From positions 186,001-250,000 of the forward strand of contig NZ_JALEBH010000001.1 of the NCBI RefSeq assembly GCF_022758885.1: 64,000 nt of DNA, in the 5' to 3' direction. Below, in pieces: positions 43,300-52,583 of this stretch (positions are counted from its first letter, which is position 1; each line of letters begins with the position of its first letter). Below the pieces are notes generated by a model. It made no database searches. It was not told where the DNA came from and was given only the letters and a program-made list of their open reading frames with translations. The DNA comes from Sphingobium sp. BYY-5 (GTDB lineage Bacteria; Pseudomonadota; Alphaproteobacteria; Sphingomonadales; Sphingomonadaceae). A program made the translations under genes and the position numbers.

Positions 43300-45479
43300 G
43301 CGCGACCGCCCTTTCCCGCCGCAGCTTCATCTCCGCCTCATTGCTGACGGGCGGTGGACTGCTGTTCGATCTCCATGTGCCGATGGCGCGGGCGGCGGAC
43401 GGAACGCCGGTGATCCTGACGGCCTTCATCCGCATCCTGCCCGACAATCGCATCATCATCGGCGCAAAGAATGCGGAGGTCGGGCAGGGCGCCAAGACCA
43501 TGTTGCCGATGATGATCGCGGAGGAACTGGACGTCGACTGGAGCCAGGTGACGATCGAGCAGACCCATGCCGACCAGTCCATCTTCGGCGGCCAGGTGGC
43601 GGGCGGCAGCCGCACCACGCCGCGCGAATGGCTGCCCACGCGGCAGGCCGGCGCGGCGGCACGGGCCATGCTGGTCGCAGCGGCGGCGCAATCATGGGGC
43701 GTGGCGCCCGATACGCTGAAGACCGCTGGCGGCAAGGTCAGCGATCCCGTATCCGGCAAATCCGTGCCCTATGCCGCGCTCGCGGCGGCGGCGGCGAAGC
43801 TGCCCGCGCCCGATCCGGCGACGCTGAAACTGAAAGACCCGGCCGATTTCCGCATCATCGGCCAATCGATCGGTGGGGTCGATACGCCCGCCATCGTCGC
43901 GGGCAAGCCGCTGTTCGGCATCGATTTCAAGCTGCCGGACATGCTCTATGCCGTCCTGGAAACCTGCCCGGCCTTTGGTGGTACTTTCAAGTCGGCCAAT
44001 CTGGACGCGGTGAAGGCGCTGCCGGGCGTGGCGCATGTGCTGGCGATCAAGGGCGACGGCACGCCGGAATCCGGCTTCGATGGCGTCGCGATCCTCTCGA
44101 AAAGCTGGTGGAGCGCCAATCAGGCGCGCGAAGCGTTGAAGGTCGACTGGGACATGAGCGCCGTGAGCGGCTTTTCGACCGAGCGCTATGCCGCCCAGGC
44201 GGCGGAGAAACGCCAGGCGAAGGCAGATGGCGAGATTGTGCGAACCGGCGATGTCGATGCCGCCTTTGCGAGCGCGGTCAGGACGGTCACGGCCGACTAT
44301 AGCTATCCCTTCCTCGCCCATGGCACGCTGGAGCCGCAAAATTGCACCGCCTTGTTCAAGGATGGCGCGATCGAGATATGGGCGCCGACGCAGAATCCGG
44401 AAAATGGACGCGGGCTGGTGGCCAAGGCGTTGAACCTGCCGCCCGAAAAGGTCCGCATCAATTTCTCGCGCATCGGCGGCGGTTTCGGCCGGCGATTGAT
44501 GAACGATTATATGGTGCAGGCGGCGGTGATCGCGGCACAGTTGCCCGGCGTGCCGGTCAAGCTGCTATGGAACCGGCAGCAGGACATCCAGCGCGACTTC
44601 TACCGTCCCGCCGGCTGGCACGGTTTCCGCGCGGCGCTGGACAAGGGTGGCCGGCTGACTGCCTTCCACGATCATTTCCTGACCTTCGGCAAGGATGGCA
44701 AGCCGGTGCGCGGGGCGGAACTGTCCGCCAGCGAGCTGCCCGCGGGCCTGATCGACCATGTGCTGCTGGAACAGAGCTTCATCGCCACCAACATGCCAAC
44801 CGGCTGGCTCCGCGCGCCCGGCTCCAACGCGCTCGCCTTCGTCTATCAGGCCTTCCTGGACGAAGTCGCGCAGGCGGCGGGCAAGGATCTGCCGACGCTG
44901 ATGCTGGAGATTCTGGGCGACCCGAAGGTCATGCCGCGCGGGAATAACGCCCCGCCCTTCGTCACGGCGCGCGCCAGGGGAGTGATCGAAAAGGCCGTCG
45001 CGATGAGCGGCTGGGCCGAACGCAAGGCGCTGCCCAAGGGGACGGGCAAGGGCTTCGCCTTCTATTACAGCCATATGGGCTATTTCGCCGAGGTGCTGGA
45101 GGTCGCGCTCGTCGACGGCAGCCCCAAGGTGAAGACCGTCTGGGTCGCGGGCGATGTCGGCAGCCAGATCATCAACCCCATCAACGCATTGCACCAGGCG
45201 CAGGGATCGGTGATCGAAGGACTGGGCCAGGCGCTGGCCGGGCAGCAGATCACGCAGGTAGCGGGCGCGGTGGAGCAGGCCAATTACGACACGCACCCCT
45301 TCCTGCGCATCAACGACGCACCGGAGATCATCGTCGAATTCGTCAAGGCCGCCTATCCGCCCACCGGTCTTGGCGAGCCTGCCCTGCCGCCGGTCATCCC
45401 GGCCCTGGTCAACGCGATCCATGCCGCGACAGGCAAGCGCATCCGCAGCCTGCCGATTACGGCGGAGATGCTGGCGTAG
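43296..45479 (+). CDS. iorB: IorB-like molybdopterin subunit
   Basis: 727 residues. Twin-arginine signal ([15 protein letters not shown]) with cleavage near ARAAD. Molybdenum cofactor contacts: [25 protein letters not shown], and the active-site Glu694 in GLGEPALPP. With IorA it forms a periplasmic hydroxylase/oxidoreductase for N-heterocycles or aldehydes; the true substrate is unknown. A second, orphan copy with Asp at the catalytic position lies at 6441-8708. Confidence 0.92.
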   Translation: MSATALSRRSFISASLLTGGGLLFDLHVPMARAADGTPVILTAFIRILPDNRIIIGAKNAEVGQGAKTMLPMMIAEELDVDWSQVTIEQTHADQSIFGGQVAGGSRTTPREWLPTRQAGAAARAMLVAAAAQSWGVAPDTLKTAGGKVSDPVSGKSVPYAALAAAAAKLPAPDPATLKLKDPADFRIIGQSIGGVDTPAIVAGKPLFGIDFKLPDMLYAVLETCPAFGGTFKSANLDAVKALPGVAHVLAIKGDGTPESGFDGVAILSKSWWSANQAREALKVDWDMSAVSGFSTERYAAQAAEKRQAKADGEIVRTGDVDAAFASAVRTVTADYSYPFLAHGTLEPQNCTALFKDGAIEIWAPTQNPENGRGLVAKALNLPPEKVRINFSRIGGGFGRRLMNDYMVQAAVIAAQLPGVPVKLLWNRQQDIQRDFYRPAGWHGFRAALDKGGRLTAFHDHFLTFGKDGKPVRGAELSASELPAGLIDHVLLEQSFIATNMPTGWLRAPGSNALAFVYQAFLDEVAQAAGKDLPTLMLEILGDPKVMPRGNNAPPFVTARARGVIEKAVAMSGWAERKALPKGTGKGFAFYYSHMGYFAEVLEVALVDGSPKVKTVWVAGDVGSQIINPINALHQAQGSVIEGLGQALAGQQITQVAGAVEQANYDTHPFLRINDAPEIIVEFVKAAYPPTGLGEPALPPVIPALVNAIHAATGKRIRSLPITAEMLA

Positions 45480-45517
45480 CCGGGGGATCGACATGTCTTC
45501 GCGCTTTACCCCGGCCG

Positions 45518-46213
45518 TCAGCGGACCCGCACACTGAACTCGTTGCCACGGCCTTCGCCGATCGGCAGCGATTGTGAGAGATAGCCGTTCACACGATCAT
45601 GGACATAGGCCTGATATTCAGGATCGAACGCATTCTCGCCCAGGATGATCGCGCCCGGCATCAAACCCGGCTCGACCAGTTTCAGCACTGGAAGATACAG
45701 TGAAAAGGCGCCGTCGATGAGCAACAAGTCGACGTCACTGCCGACATGCTGCAAGGTTTCGAGCGCGTCGCCCTCGCGTATTTCCACCAGGTCCGCCAGA
45801 CCGGCCGCAGCGAGATTGGCCCGCGCCCGCGCCACCTTGGTCGGCTCGATTTCCGAACCGATGAGCTGCCCGCCGCCATTGTCGCGGAGCGCGGCGGCAA
45901 GGTAGATCGCCGATATCCCCATGGACGTGCCGAACTCAACGATCCGTGTAGCCTTGCAGGCGCGTGCGATCGCGTAAAGGAAGCGACCAAAGGCCGGAGA
46001 GACGGCCAGGAAATTTCCGGCCGTGCTGCGCGTGCTTGCTCGATAGTCTATCTTCTCTTTCGCCAGGAGGTCGGCGACCACCTGCTCCAGCGATGCGCCT
46101 GGGGCCTCGATCGCCGCCATCATTTCCTCGATATGCTGCTGATCGGAGATTTCGGCCTGGCGGTGCAGAGTGTCCAGCAACTTGCTGACGGGAGCAGAAT
46201 CCAAGGTGGTCAA
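45518..46213 (-). CDS. Class I SAM-dependent O-methyltransferase
   Basis: 231 residues from a TTG at 46213, chosen because AAAGGA lies 6 bases ahead; an upstream TTG (46255) lacks a site. Caffeoyl-CoA/catechol O-methyltransferase-like fold: RIVEFGTSMGISAIYLAAAL (SAM motif I), IGSEIEPTKVARARANL, VDLLLIDGAFSLYLPVL, ILGENAFDPEYQAYV. Acceptor unknown. Divergent from an AraC-type regulator across 162 bases, which probably controls it. Confidence 0.84.
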   Translation of the reverse strand: MTTLDSAPVSKLLDTLHRQAEISDQQHIEEMMAAIEAPGASLEQVVADLLAKEKIDYRASTRSTAGNFLAVSPAFGRFLYAIARACKATRIVEFGTSMGISAIYLAAALRDNGGGQLIGSEIEPTKVARARANLAAAGLADLVEIREGDALETLQHVGSDVDLLLIDGAFSLYLPVLKLVEPGLMPGAIILGENAFDPEYQAYVHDRVNGYLSQSLPIGEGRGNEFSVRVR

Positions 46214-46375
46214 GATTTTTCCTTTCGAATTGGCCCTTCCGGACAAGGCGTTCAAAGCGACCTCGACAGGTCATGACCTGATGGATATTGGGATCAATGC
46301 ATGGCGTCATTCCGAAGGTTGGACAGAATGTTATTCAATACCGCCAAATTTAGACGGATCATCGGGATATAGACG

Positions 46376-47179
46376 ATGCCGATCCTGACCGCCGTCGATG
46401 GACCCGGCTGGATCGAGCCTGACGACGTGCCCCGTCCCATCGTGGCCTTCGGCGCCGCGATGGCAGATAGCGGCGGCTTCGAACTCCACCCGCACCGCCA
46501 CAGGAAGGGGCAGATGCTGCTTGTCCAGCGCGGCGCACTCAGTTGCGAGGTTGAGGGCGGATTGTGGATCGTGCCGCCCGGAAGCGCCATCTGGATACCG
46601 GGCGGCGCACTCCACGCATTCAAGGTGACGGGCGCGCTCGAAGGCTATTGCGCTTTCGTCGATCCGACTGTCGGCGGAGGGTTGCCGGATTTGTGCCGTG
46701 CCGTTTCCGTGACCCCGCTGCTGCGGGCGTTGCTGGCCCGCGCCGCGCATCTTCCGTACCTTTACGAGGAAGGCGGCGCCAATTCGCGATTGGTGGCAGT
46801 GATCCTTGACGAACTCGTCACGGCGCGGATCGAGGATTTCCACCTGCCGATGCCCACTGACCCTCGCCTGCGCAGGGTCGCTGATGACATGATCGCGACA
46901 CCAGCGAATCGCGGGACATTGGTTGGCTGGGCGCAGCGGGCCGGCATGAGTGAGCGGACCATGATGAGGCTCATCAGCCGTGAGACCGGTATGAGCTTCG
47001 GCCGCTGGCGTCAGCAACTGGCCGTCATGCTGGCGGTGAAATGGCTGGCGGGCGGGGCGTCAATCCAGCAGGTGGCCGCCGATCTTGGCTATGAGAGCGT
47101 GCCCAGCTTCGTGACCATGTTCCGCAAGGCGCTTGGTACATCGCCTGCCCGCTATATGGCGAACCGTCATGCGGATTGA
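46376..47179 (+). CDS. AraC-family transcriptional regulator
   Basis: 267 residues. N-terminal cupin sensor (ELHPHRHRKGQMLLVQRGAL, IWIPGGALHAFKV) and C-terminal double helix-turn-helix (LVGWAQRAGMSERTMMRLIS, then IQQVAADLGYESVPSFVTMF and LGTSPARYM). This resembles the NimR/YbaO-like group. It is divergent from the methyltransferase and its probable regulator. Confidence 0.9.
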   Translation: MPILTAVDGPGWIEPDDVPRPIVAFGAAMADSGGFELHPHRHRKGQMLLVQRGALSCEVEGGLWIVPPGSAIWIPGGALHAFKVTGALEGYCAFVDPTVGGGLPDLCRAVSVTPLLRALLARAAHLPYLYEEGGANSRLVAVILDELVTARIEDFHLPMPTDPRLRRVADDMIATPANRGTLVGWAQRAGMSERTMMRLISRETGMSFGRWRQQLAVMLAVKWLAGGASIQQVAADLGYESVPSFVTMFRKALGTSPARYMANRHAD

Positions 47180-47260
47180 TCGTAGCGCTTTGGGCCAGGC
47201 ATCAGTGGGCTGTCAGGTTTGACCAAGGGGAGCCATCCGCGGTGCTGCCCCATGCGTCAT

Positions 47261-47269
47261 TTGACGTAG
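47261..47269 (+). promoter_or_regulatory. TTGACGTAG motif, copy 3
   Basis: TTTGACGTAGAGGGGTGG lies 53 bases ahead of the isomerase start and nearly repeats the extended sequence at 42087. A -10 candidate (CATAAT, 47291) is 21 bases away, too far for a standard promoter. Confidence 0.4.
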
Positions 47270-47313
47270 AGGGGTGGGCCTCCCGGATCGTCATAATTGG
47301 GGAGGAACGCCCG

Positions 47314-48171
47314 ATGCGCCGGGTGGGTGTGAAAGGGTTTGCGCTGATGCGCCATGTGCTGGCTTCGTTGCGCGGGTCGCTTTTGTCGCTGCGCGGCTTG
47401 GCGAACCGCGATCCGTTCTTCGTCTTCCTGCTCGTCGCGGGGGCGATTTTCCTGCTTTATTGGGCGGTCAGCGCCCGGCATGAAGAGATTGATGTGCCGC
47501 TTTCCGTGCAGAAGAGCCTGTCCGACGATTATGAGATGATGGCGGGCAAGAAGCCCGACCGCCAGGCCAGGGCCAAGCTGATCCACGATTATGTCGCCGA
47601 CGAGCTGTTGTTCCGCGAGGCGGTGGAGCGCGGTATGCACATGACCGACAAGACGACCAAGCAGCGGCTGATCGACCGGGTGCGCTTCATGATCGCAGGC
47701 GCACCAGCCGATCCCAGCGAGGACCAGTTGATGGGCTATTATGCGACCCATCGCGACCTCTATCGTGCCGAGCCGCGCCTGTCGGTGGACCATGTGTTTT
47801 TCGAGAAGCAGCCGGCCAATGCACCCGCGTTGCTGGCGATGTTGCAGTCGGGCGGCACGGTCAAGGGCGATGATTTCTGGATGGGGCATGACCTGCCCGA
47901 CTATGGCGAATCCATGCTGCGCGGCATGTTCGGCCAGCCGTTCCTCGATAGGCTGAACAAGACGCCGACCGGGCAATGGGTTGGGCCGCTGCGATCGACG
48001 CGCGGCTGGCATTTCGCACGGGTGCGCGATCGGGGGGCGTCCGCGATGCTGCCCTATACCGAGGTGCGCGATCAGGTTCGCCAGGACTATCTCGCGGCCG
48101 AAACCGGCGCGTTGGTCGAAAAGGAGGTCCTGAAGCTGGAGACCGGCTATCGCATCAAGGTGGAGCAGTAA
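47314..48171 (+). CDS. Membrane-anchored PpiC/parvulin-type peptidyl-prolyl isomerase
   Basis: 285 residues from ATG 47314, with GGGGAGGA ahead; longer in-frame versions are rejected. One N-terminal transmembrane helix (PFFVFLLVAGAIFLLYWAV), then a SurA/PpiD-like chaperone segment (LIHDYVADELLFREAVERGM) and a reduced parvulin domain (EPRLSVDHVFFEK, GQWVGPLRSTRGWHFARV). It probably folds exported proteins. It is 1 base ahead of the HupE/UreJ-like gene and heads a three-gene operon. Confidence 0.8.
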   Translation: MRRVGVKGFALMRHVLASLRGSLLSLRGLANRDPFFVFLLVAGAIFLLYWAVSARHEEIDVPLSVQKSLSDDYEMMAGKKPDRQARAKLIHDYVADELLFREAVERGMHMTDKTTKQRLIDRVRFMIAGAPADPSEDQLMGYYATHRDLYRAEPRLSVDHVFFEKQPANAPALLAMLQSGGTVKGDDFWMGHDLPDYGESMLRGMFGQPFLDRLNKTPTGQWVGPLRSTRGWHFARVRDRGASAMLPYTEVRDQVRQDYLAAETGALVEKEVLKLETGYRIKVEQ

Positions 48172-48172
48172 C

Positions 48173-49174
48173 ATGCTGCGTCGTGCGTTGCTGATCCTGG
48201 CGGTGGCGATGGGCTTTCCTGCGCCGGCGCAGGCCGATGTGTTTCGTGTCGGTGACTTTGTTATCCAGCCGGACGTCGACCCCGGCAGCTTCGAATTGAG
48301 CGCGTCGGTCCCCTCCGTCCTTGCCAGCGACAAGCGGCTGGGCCTGCCGCAGGGCTGTCGCGAGACGAGCCGTGAGAAGCTGACCGAGGCGGTGATGACC
48401 CGCTATGCGATCGGTATCGCCTGCGACCGGGTGCTGGCGGCGGAGGACGCGATCGTCACCCCGTGGGCGGTCGATGGCGGCACCTTCCTGTCCACCGCCA
48501 CCGGCGCGCGGGTGCAGCAGGCGTTGCAGCCGGACGGCGACACGCTCTCCCTGCCGATCGGCGAAACGGTGGCGCGGAGCAGGGCGCTGCCGGAGGTCGC
48601 GGTCGAATATACGTGGCAGGGAATCGTGCATATATTGGGCGGCTGGGACCATCTGGCCTTCGTCCTGTGCCTCTGCCTGCTGGCGCGGGGGCGGTTCCTG
48701 CTGGCGCTGGTGACGACCTTCACCCTGGGTCATTCGCTGAGCCTTGCGCTGGCCTTCTTCGACATCGTCAAGGTGCCGGTGCCGCCGGTCGAGGCGGTGA
48801 TCGCGCTGTCCATCGCCTTCATGGCGCGCGAGGCGATCCGCGCGAAGGAGAGCGACAGGGACGATCCGGGCAAGCGGCGGCGCCAGCTTGCGGTGGTGGC
48901 GGGCTTCGGCCTGCTGCACGGACTGGGCTTCGCGACCGTGCTGCGCGAACTGGGCGTGGCGCCGCAGGAGCGTTTGCCAGGCCTGCTCTTCTTCAACGGC
49001 GGCGTGGAATTGGGGCAGTTGATCTTCGTCGCCTGTGTGTTGGGGGTGATGAAGCTGGCCAGCATCTTCGACCGCGACCAGTGGGTACGGCAGGGCGCGC
49101 TTTATGGCGCGGGGATCGTCGGCTGCTTCTGGGTGATCGAACGGGTGGCGGGCTTCACCCTGGGGACGGCATGA
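48173..49174 (+). CDS. HupE/UreJ_2-family membrane protein
   Basis: 333 residues. Signal peptide (ALLILAVAMGFPAPAQA), an extracytosolic domain of about 120 residues, then six or more helices with the HupE/UreJ signatures GIVHILGGWDHLAFVL and TLGHSLSLALAF, and GFGLLHGLGFA. Related HupE/UreJ proteins are nickel permeases, but this longer subfamily with an N-terminal domain is uncharacterised. It is 6 kb from the urease block and on the opposite strand; a nickel link is possible but not shown. Confidence 0.82.
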   Translation: MLRRALLILAVAMGFPAPAQADVFRVGDFVIQPDVDPGSFELSASVPSVLASDKRLGLPQGCRETSREKLTEAVMTRYAIGIACDRVLAAEDAIVTPWAVDGGTFLSTATGARVQQALQPDGDTLSLPIGETVARSRALPEVAVEYTWQGIVHILGGWDHLAFVLCLCLLARGRFLLALVTTFTLGHSLSLALAFFDIVKVPVPPVEAVIALSIAFMAREAIRAKESDRDDPGKRRRQLAVVAGFGLLHGLGFATVLRELGVAPQERLPGLLFFNGGVELGQLIFVACVLGVMKLASIFDRDQWVRQGALYGAGIVGCFWVIERVAGFTLGTA

Positions 49175-50736
49175 GCCTGGAGGCGCTGGCGCGCGCGGCA
49201 CTGGTGCGGGGCGACCTCCCGGCCGCAGCGCAGGCCGCGCAACGGCTGGCGATGGCGGAGCCGGACAAGCCGGGTGGCTTCTTCCTGCTGGGCATGGCGG
49301 CCGCGGAGGCAGGGCAGGTCGCCAAGGCGCTGCCCATGCTGGAGCAGGCGGTGGCGCGGGGCGGGGAGGCGGAGCATCTGGCGCAATATGCCCGGCTGCT
49401 GATCCTGCTGCGCCGTGATGGCGAGGCGGCGAAGGCGGCGCGGGATGCGCTGACGGCCGGGCCGGGGGATGCCCTGACGCTCGACACGATCGGCTGCGTG
49501 CTGGCGCGGCTGGGCGATCATGAGGCATCGGTTGCGCCTTTCGAAGGCGCGGTGGCGGCTGAACCGGGCAATCTGGGCTATCGCTATAACCTCGCCGCAG
49601 CCTGCGGGTTCGTTGGGCGAGTGGAGGCGGCGCGCGACCATTATGAGGCGATCCTGCGGGCCAATCCGGGCGACGCGCGGGTCCATTATGCGCTGGCCAT
49701 CCTGTCGCGGCAGAGCGTGGAGGCGAACAGCGTGCCCCGGCTGGAGACGGCGCTGGGTGAGGCGACACGGCCGGAGGACAGGCGGCGCATCCGCTATGCA
49801 CTGGCCAAGAGCCATGAGGATATGGGTAACGCCGCCGAAGCTTTCGCCCATCTGTCGGTCGCCAATGCCGCGCACAAACAGGCGATCGGCTATGATTTCG
49901 CGCAGGACGCGGCGATCTTCGACGCGATCGAGCGGCTGTTCGCCGATGGCGCGCCGAAGACGTGGGGCAGAGGGCTGGACGAGCCGGCGCCGATCTTTGT
50001 CGTGGGGATGCCGCGCACGGGTACGACCCTGGTCGATCGTATCCTGTCCTCCCACCAGCAAGTCGGGTCGGCGGGTGAGTTGCAGGCGATGCCGCTGGCG
50101 GTGAAGCAGTTGGCCGGAACGCGATCCCGCCTGGTGATCGACCCGGAGACGATCGCGGCGAGCGCGGCGGCGGACCCGTTGGCGATCGGCCGGGCCTATA
50201 TGGCGCGCGCCAGCCACCACCGGCCCGAAGGCAAGGCGCGCTTCGTCGACAAGCTGCCGGCAAACTTCCTCTATGTCGGGCATATATTATGCGCGCTGCC
50301 GCAGGCGCGGATCGTCTGCCTTCGCCGCCATCCGATGGATACGGTGTGGAGCAACTACAAGAATCTGTTCGCCAGCCAGTCAGCCTATTATGCCTATAGC
50401 TACGACCTGATGGACATAGCGCGCTATTATGCGCGGTTCGACCGGTTGATGGCGCTGTGGGACCGGTTGTTTCCGGGCCGGGTGCTGCAGCTTTCCTATG
50501 AAGCGCTGGTCGCGGATCAGGAGGGCGGGACGCGGCTGCTGCTGGCGCATTGCGGGCTGGACTGGGACGAAGCCTGCCTGTCCTTCCATGAGAATGAGGC
50601 GGCGGTCGCCACGCCCAGCGCCGCGCAGGTCAGGCGGCCGCTCAATGCGGAGGCGGTCGGACGCTGGAAGCGGCATGAGGGCGACCTTTCGCCCGTGCAT
50701 GAATGGCTCACCGCGCAGCAGATCGCGCTGGATTAG
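49171..50736 (+). CDS. TPR-repeat sulfotransferase
   Basis: 521 residues from ATG 49171, overlapping the HupE-like stop (ATGA). The first 260 residues are tetratricopeptide-like helical repeats (ALARAALVRGDLPAAAQAAQ, ALTLDTIGCVLARLGDHEAS, NLGYRYNLAAACGFVGRVEA). The C-terminal half is a PAPS-dependent sulfotransferase: 5'-phosphosulfate loop PIFVVGMPRTGTTLVDRIL, SSHQQVGSAGEL, and the 3'-phosphate loop IVCLRRHPMDTVWSNYKNLF. It transfers sulfate to an unknown acceptor, probably a protein or glycan. Grouped with an isomerase and a HupE-like protein. Confidence 0.88.
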   Translation: MSLEALARAALVRGDLPAAAQAAQRLAMAEPDKPGGFFLLGMAAAEAGQVAKALPMLEQAVARGGEAEHLAQYARLLILLRRDGEAAKAARDALTAGPGDALTLDTIGCVLARLGDHEASVAPFEGAVAAEPGNLGYRYNLAAACGFVGRVEAARDHYEAILRANPGDARVHYALAILSRQSVEANSVPRLETALGEATRPEDRRRIRYALAKSHEDMGNAAEAFAHLSVANAAHKQAIGYDFAQDAAIFDAIERLFADGAPKTWGRGLDEPAPIFVVGMPRTGTTLVDRILSSHQQVGSAGELQAMPLAVKQLAGTRSRLVIDPETIAASAAADPLAIGRAYMARASHHRPEGKARFVDKLPANFLYVGHILCALPQARIVCLRRHPMDTVWSNYKNLFASQSAYYAYSYDLMDIARYYARFDRLMALWDRLFPGRVLQLSYEALVADQEGGTRLLLAHCGLDWDEACLSFHENEAAVATPSAAQVRRPLNAEAVGRWKRHEGDLSPVHEWLTAQQIALD

Positions 50737-50740
50737 GGCG

Positions 50741-50847
50741 GATCGACATTCACAGTTTTAGGCGCTTCCCAAGCCGTCATGCCGGATCAGGTCCGGCATG
50801 ACGTTGAAAATGAGGCTGAGGCTTCCGCATTAACCTGAATGTCGATC
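50741..50847. repeat. Nested palindromic element with 12-bp terminal inverted repeats
   Basis: GATCGACATTCA (50741-50752) and TGAATGTCGATC (50836-50847) are exact inverted repeats. Inside is a strong hairpin, GTCATGCCGGA-TCAGG-TCCGGCATGAC (about 50774-50800). It fills the space between convergent genes. Confidence 0.65.
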
Positions 50848-50851
50848 GGTC

Positions 50852-51607
50852 CTATAACCGTCGCGCGATGGCGCCGGCGGCCCAGCCCATGCCGACCGCA
50901 AGGAGGATGGCGGTCAGGCCGTAGAAGAAGGACCAGCGCTCGGCCGCCACCGCCATGAACTGCTCGAAGCCGGATTTGCGCACGGTGATGTCGCGGACGG
51001 CCGCAGCGACGACGCGGCCGTCCTGCACCAGGAAGGTTTCGGCGGTATAGTCGCCCACGATGACGCGCGCCGACATCGGCAGGCGCGCGCGATAGAGCAC
51101 GCCGTCGGTGATCTCCAGCGTGCCGGGGCGTTCGACGAACAGGCCGGCGCGCTGGCGCAGGTCGACCAGCCCGGCCTGGAACCGGTCCAGTTCCGCGCTG
51201 TCGTTGAGCGAGGAGGGTGAGAGTTGCAGCTTGTCGACGCCCAGTTCGTAGATGGCGGCGGTGCGTTCATCGACGATCCGGTCGATCGGGCGCGACGAGG
51301 CCATGGCATAGAAGCTGGGCGCCGACTGGAAGCGCGCCCGATCGGCATTGACCCAGATGCCGGCGACCTTCTGCTTTTCGCGCATCAGGATCGACTGGTC
51401 CGGCCCCTTGAGCACCACCACGACATCGGCGGGTTTTTCCGGCCGTACGCCGCCCGGATAGACGATCGCTCCGAACAGCAGCAGATCGGCGCCGGTGAAG
51501 CTGTATTGGATCTCCACGTCGCGCTGCGACACGTCGGGCACCAGTTGCGGTTCGTCCGCCGCGCCGAGCAGCAGCGCTGCTGCCATCAGGACGAAGGGAC
51601 GGCGCAT
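50852..51607 (-). CDS. TIGR02186-family membrane protein
   Basis: 251 residues from ATG 51607 (MRRPFVLMAAALLLGAADEP), with a signal peptide and a single C-terminal helix (FFYGLTAILLAVGMGWAAGA). The sequence DVSQRDVEIQYSFTGADLLL and GPDQSILMREKQKVAGIWVN match TIGR02186, a family of unknown function found beside TauE/SafE transporters in alphaproteobacteria. It starts 2 bases after the transporter stop, so the two are coupled. Confidence 0.8.
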   Translation of the reverse strand: MRRPFVLMAAALLLGAADEPQLVPDVSQRDVEIQYSFTGADLLLFGAIVYPGGVRPEKPADVVVVLKGPDQSILMREKQKVAGIWVNADRARFQSAPSFYAMASSRPIDRIVDERTAAIYELGVDKLQLSPSSLNDSAELDRFQAGLVDLRQRAGLFVERPGTLEITDGVLYRARLPMSARVIVGDYTAETFLVQDGRVVAAAVRDITVRKSGFEQFMAVAAERWSFFYGLTAILLAVGMGWAAGAIARRL

Positions 51608-51609
51608 CG

Positions 51610-52524
51610 TCAGTGAATCTCGATCGTGTAGATTTCGTCGGGCCGCCACCCCAGGCCGAGCGCCATGCGCGCCGCGACCAGCAGGACGATGGCGGCGAGC
51701 AGGATGCGCAGATATTCCGGCCGGATCGTCATGGAAAGGCGCGTGCCCACCTGCGCACCGGTAACGCTGCCGATCAGCAGCAGCATGGCCAGCACCAGAT
51801 CGACGGCCTTGGTCGTCATGGCGTGCATCATCGTGGTCGCCATGGTCACGAACAATATCTGGAACAGCGACGTTCCGACCACCGACTGGGTCGTCATGCC
51901 CAGCAGATAGAGCATCGCCGGCACCAGGATGAAGCCGCCGCCCACGCCCAGCAACATGGTGAGGATGCCGGTCGCCATGCCGAGCAGCAACGGTGCGAGG
52001 GGCGAGATATAGAGGCCGGAACGGTAGAAGCGCCAGCGCATGGGCAGGGCCGCGACCAGCGGATGATGACGCCGCTTGCGCGCTTGCGGCTTCTGCCCGG
52101 TCTTGAGCGCGATCAGCGCCTGGATCGATTCCTTGGCCATCAGGCCGCCGATGCCGCCCAGCATCACGACGTAGAGGATGCCGATCACGGTATCGATCTG
52201 CCCCAGATGCTGCAGCAGGCGGAAAATGAGGACGCCAAGGCCCGCGCCGACCACGCCACCGGCGATCAGCACACCGCCCATGCGGAAATCGACAGTGCCG
52301 CGCGACATGTGCGTGACGACGCCCGATACGCTGGCGCCCGTGACCTGCGACGCGGCGGAGGCGGCGGCGACGGTAGGGGGGATGCCGTAGAAGATCAGCA
52401 GCGGCGTCGTGAGGAAACCGCCGCCCACGCCGAACATGCCCGACAGCAGTCCGACCACGCCGCCCAGTCCGATGATGACCAGCGCGTTCACCGACAGATT
52501 GGCGATGGGCAGGTAAAGATCCAT
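51610..52524 (-). CDS. TSUP (TauE/SafE) family anion transporter
   Basis: 304 residues with eight or nine hydrophobic helices and the two TSUP repeats: GLGGVVGLLSGMFGVGGGFL near the N-terminus and GILTMLLGVGGGFILVPAML in the middle. Members export sulfite, sulfoacetate or related anions. The paired TIGR02186 protein may be an accessory subunit. Substrate unknown. Confidence 0.88.
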   Translation of the reverse strand: MDLYLPIANLSVNALVIIGLGGVVGLLSGMFGVGGGFLTTPLLIFYGIPPTVAAASAASQVTGASVSGVVTHMSRGTVDFRMGGVLIAGGVVGAGLGVLIFRLLQHLGQIDTVIGILYVVMLGGIGGLMAKESIQALIALKTGQKPQARKRRHHPLVAALPMRWRFYRSGLYISPLAPLLLGMATGILTMLLGVGGGFILVPAMLYLLGMTTQSVVGTSLFQILFVTMATTMMHAMTTKAVDLVLAMLLLIGSVTGAQVGTRLSMTIRPEYLRILLAAIVLLVAARMALGLGWRPDEIYTIEIH

Positions 52525-52583
52525 GGCTTCTCAGGGCCTAGTCGCAAAGCGCGGCGATATAAAGGCGGCTTGGGCGGTGTCGG

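Noticed and set aside
48173..49174. UreJ nickel permease belonging to the urease operon
   Set aside because: It is 6 kb away on the opposite strand, belongs to the longer UreJ_2 subfamily, and is coupled to a sulfotransferase, so a urease link is not supported by position.
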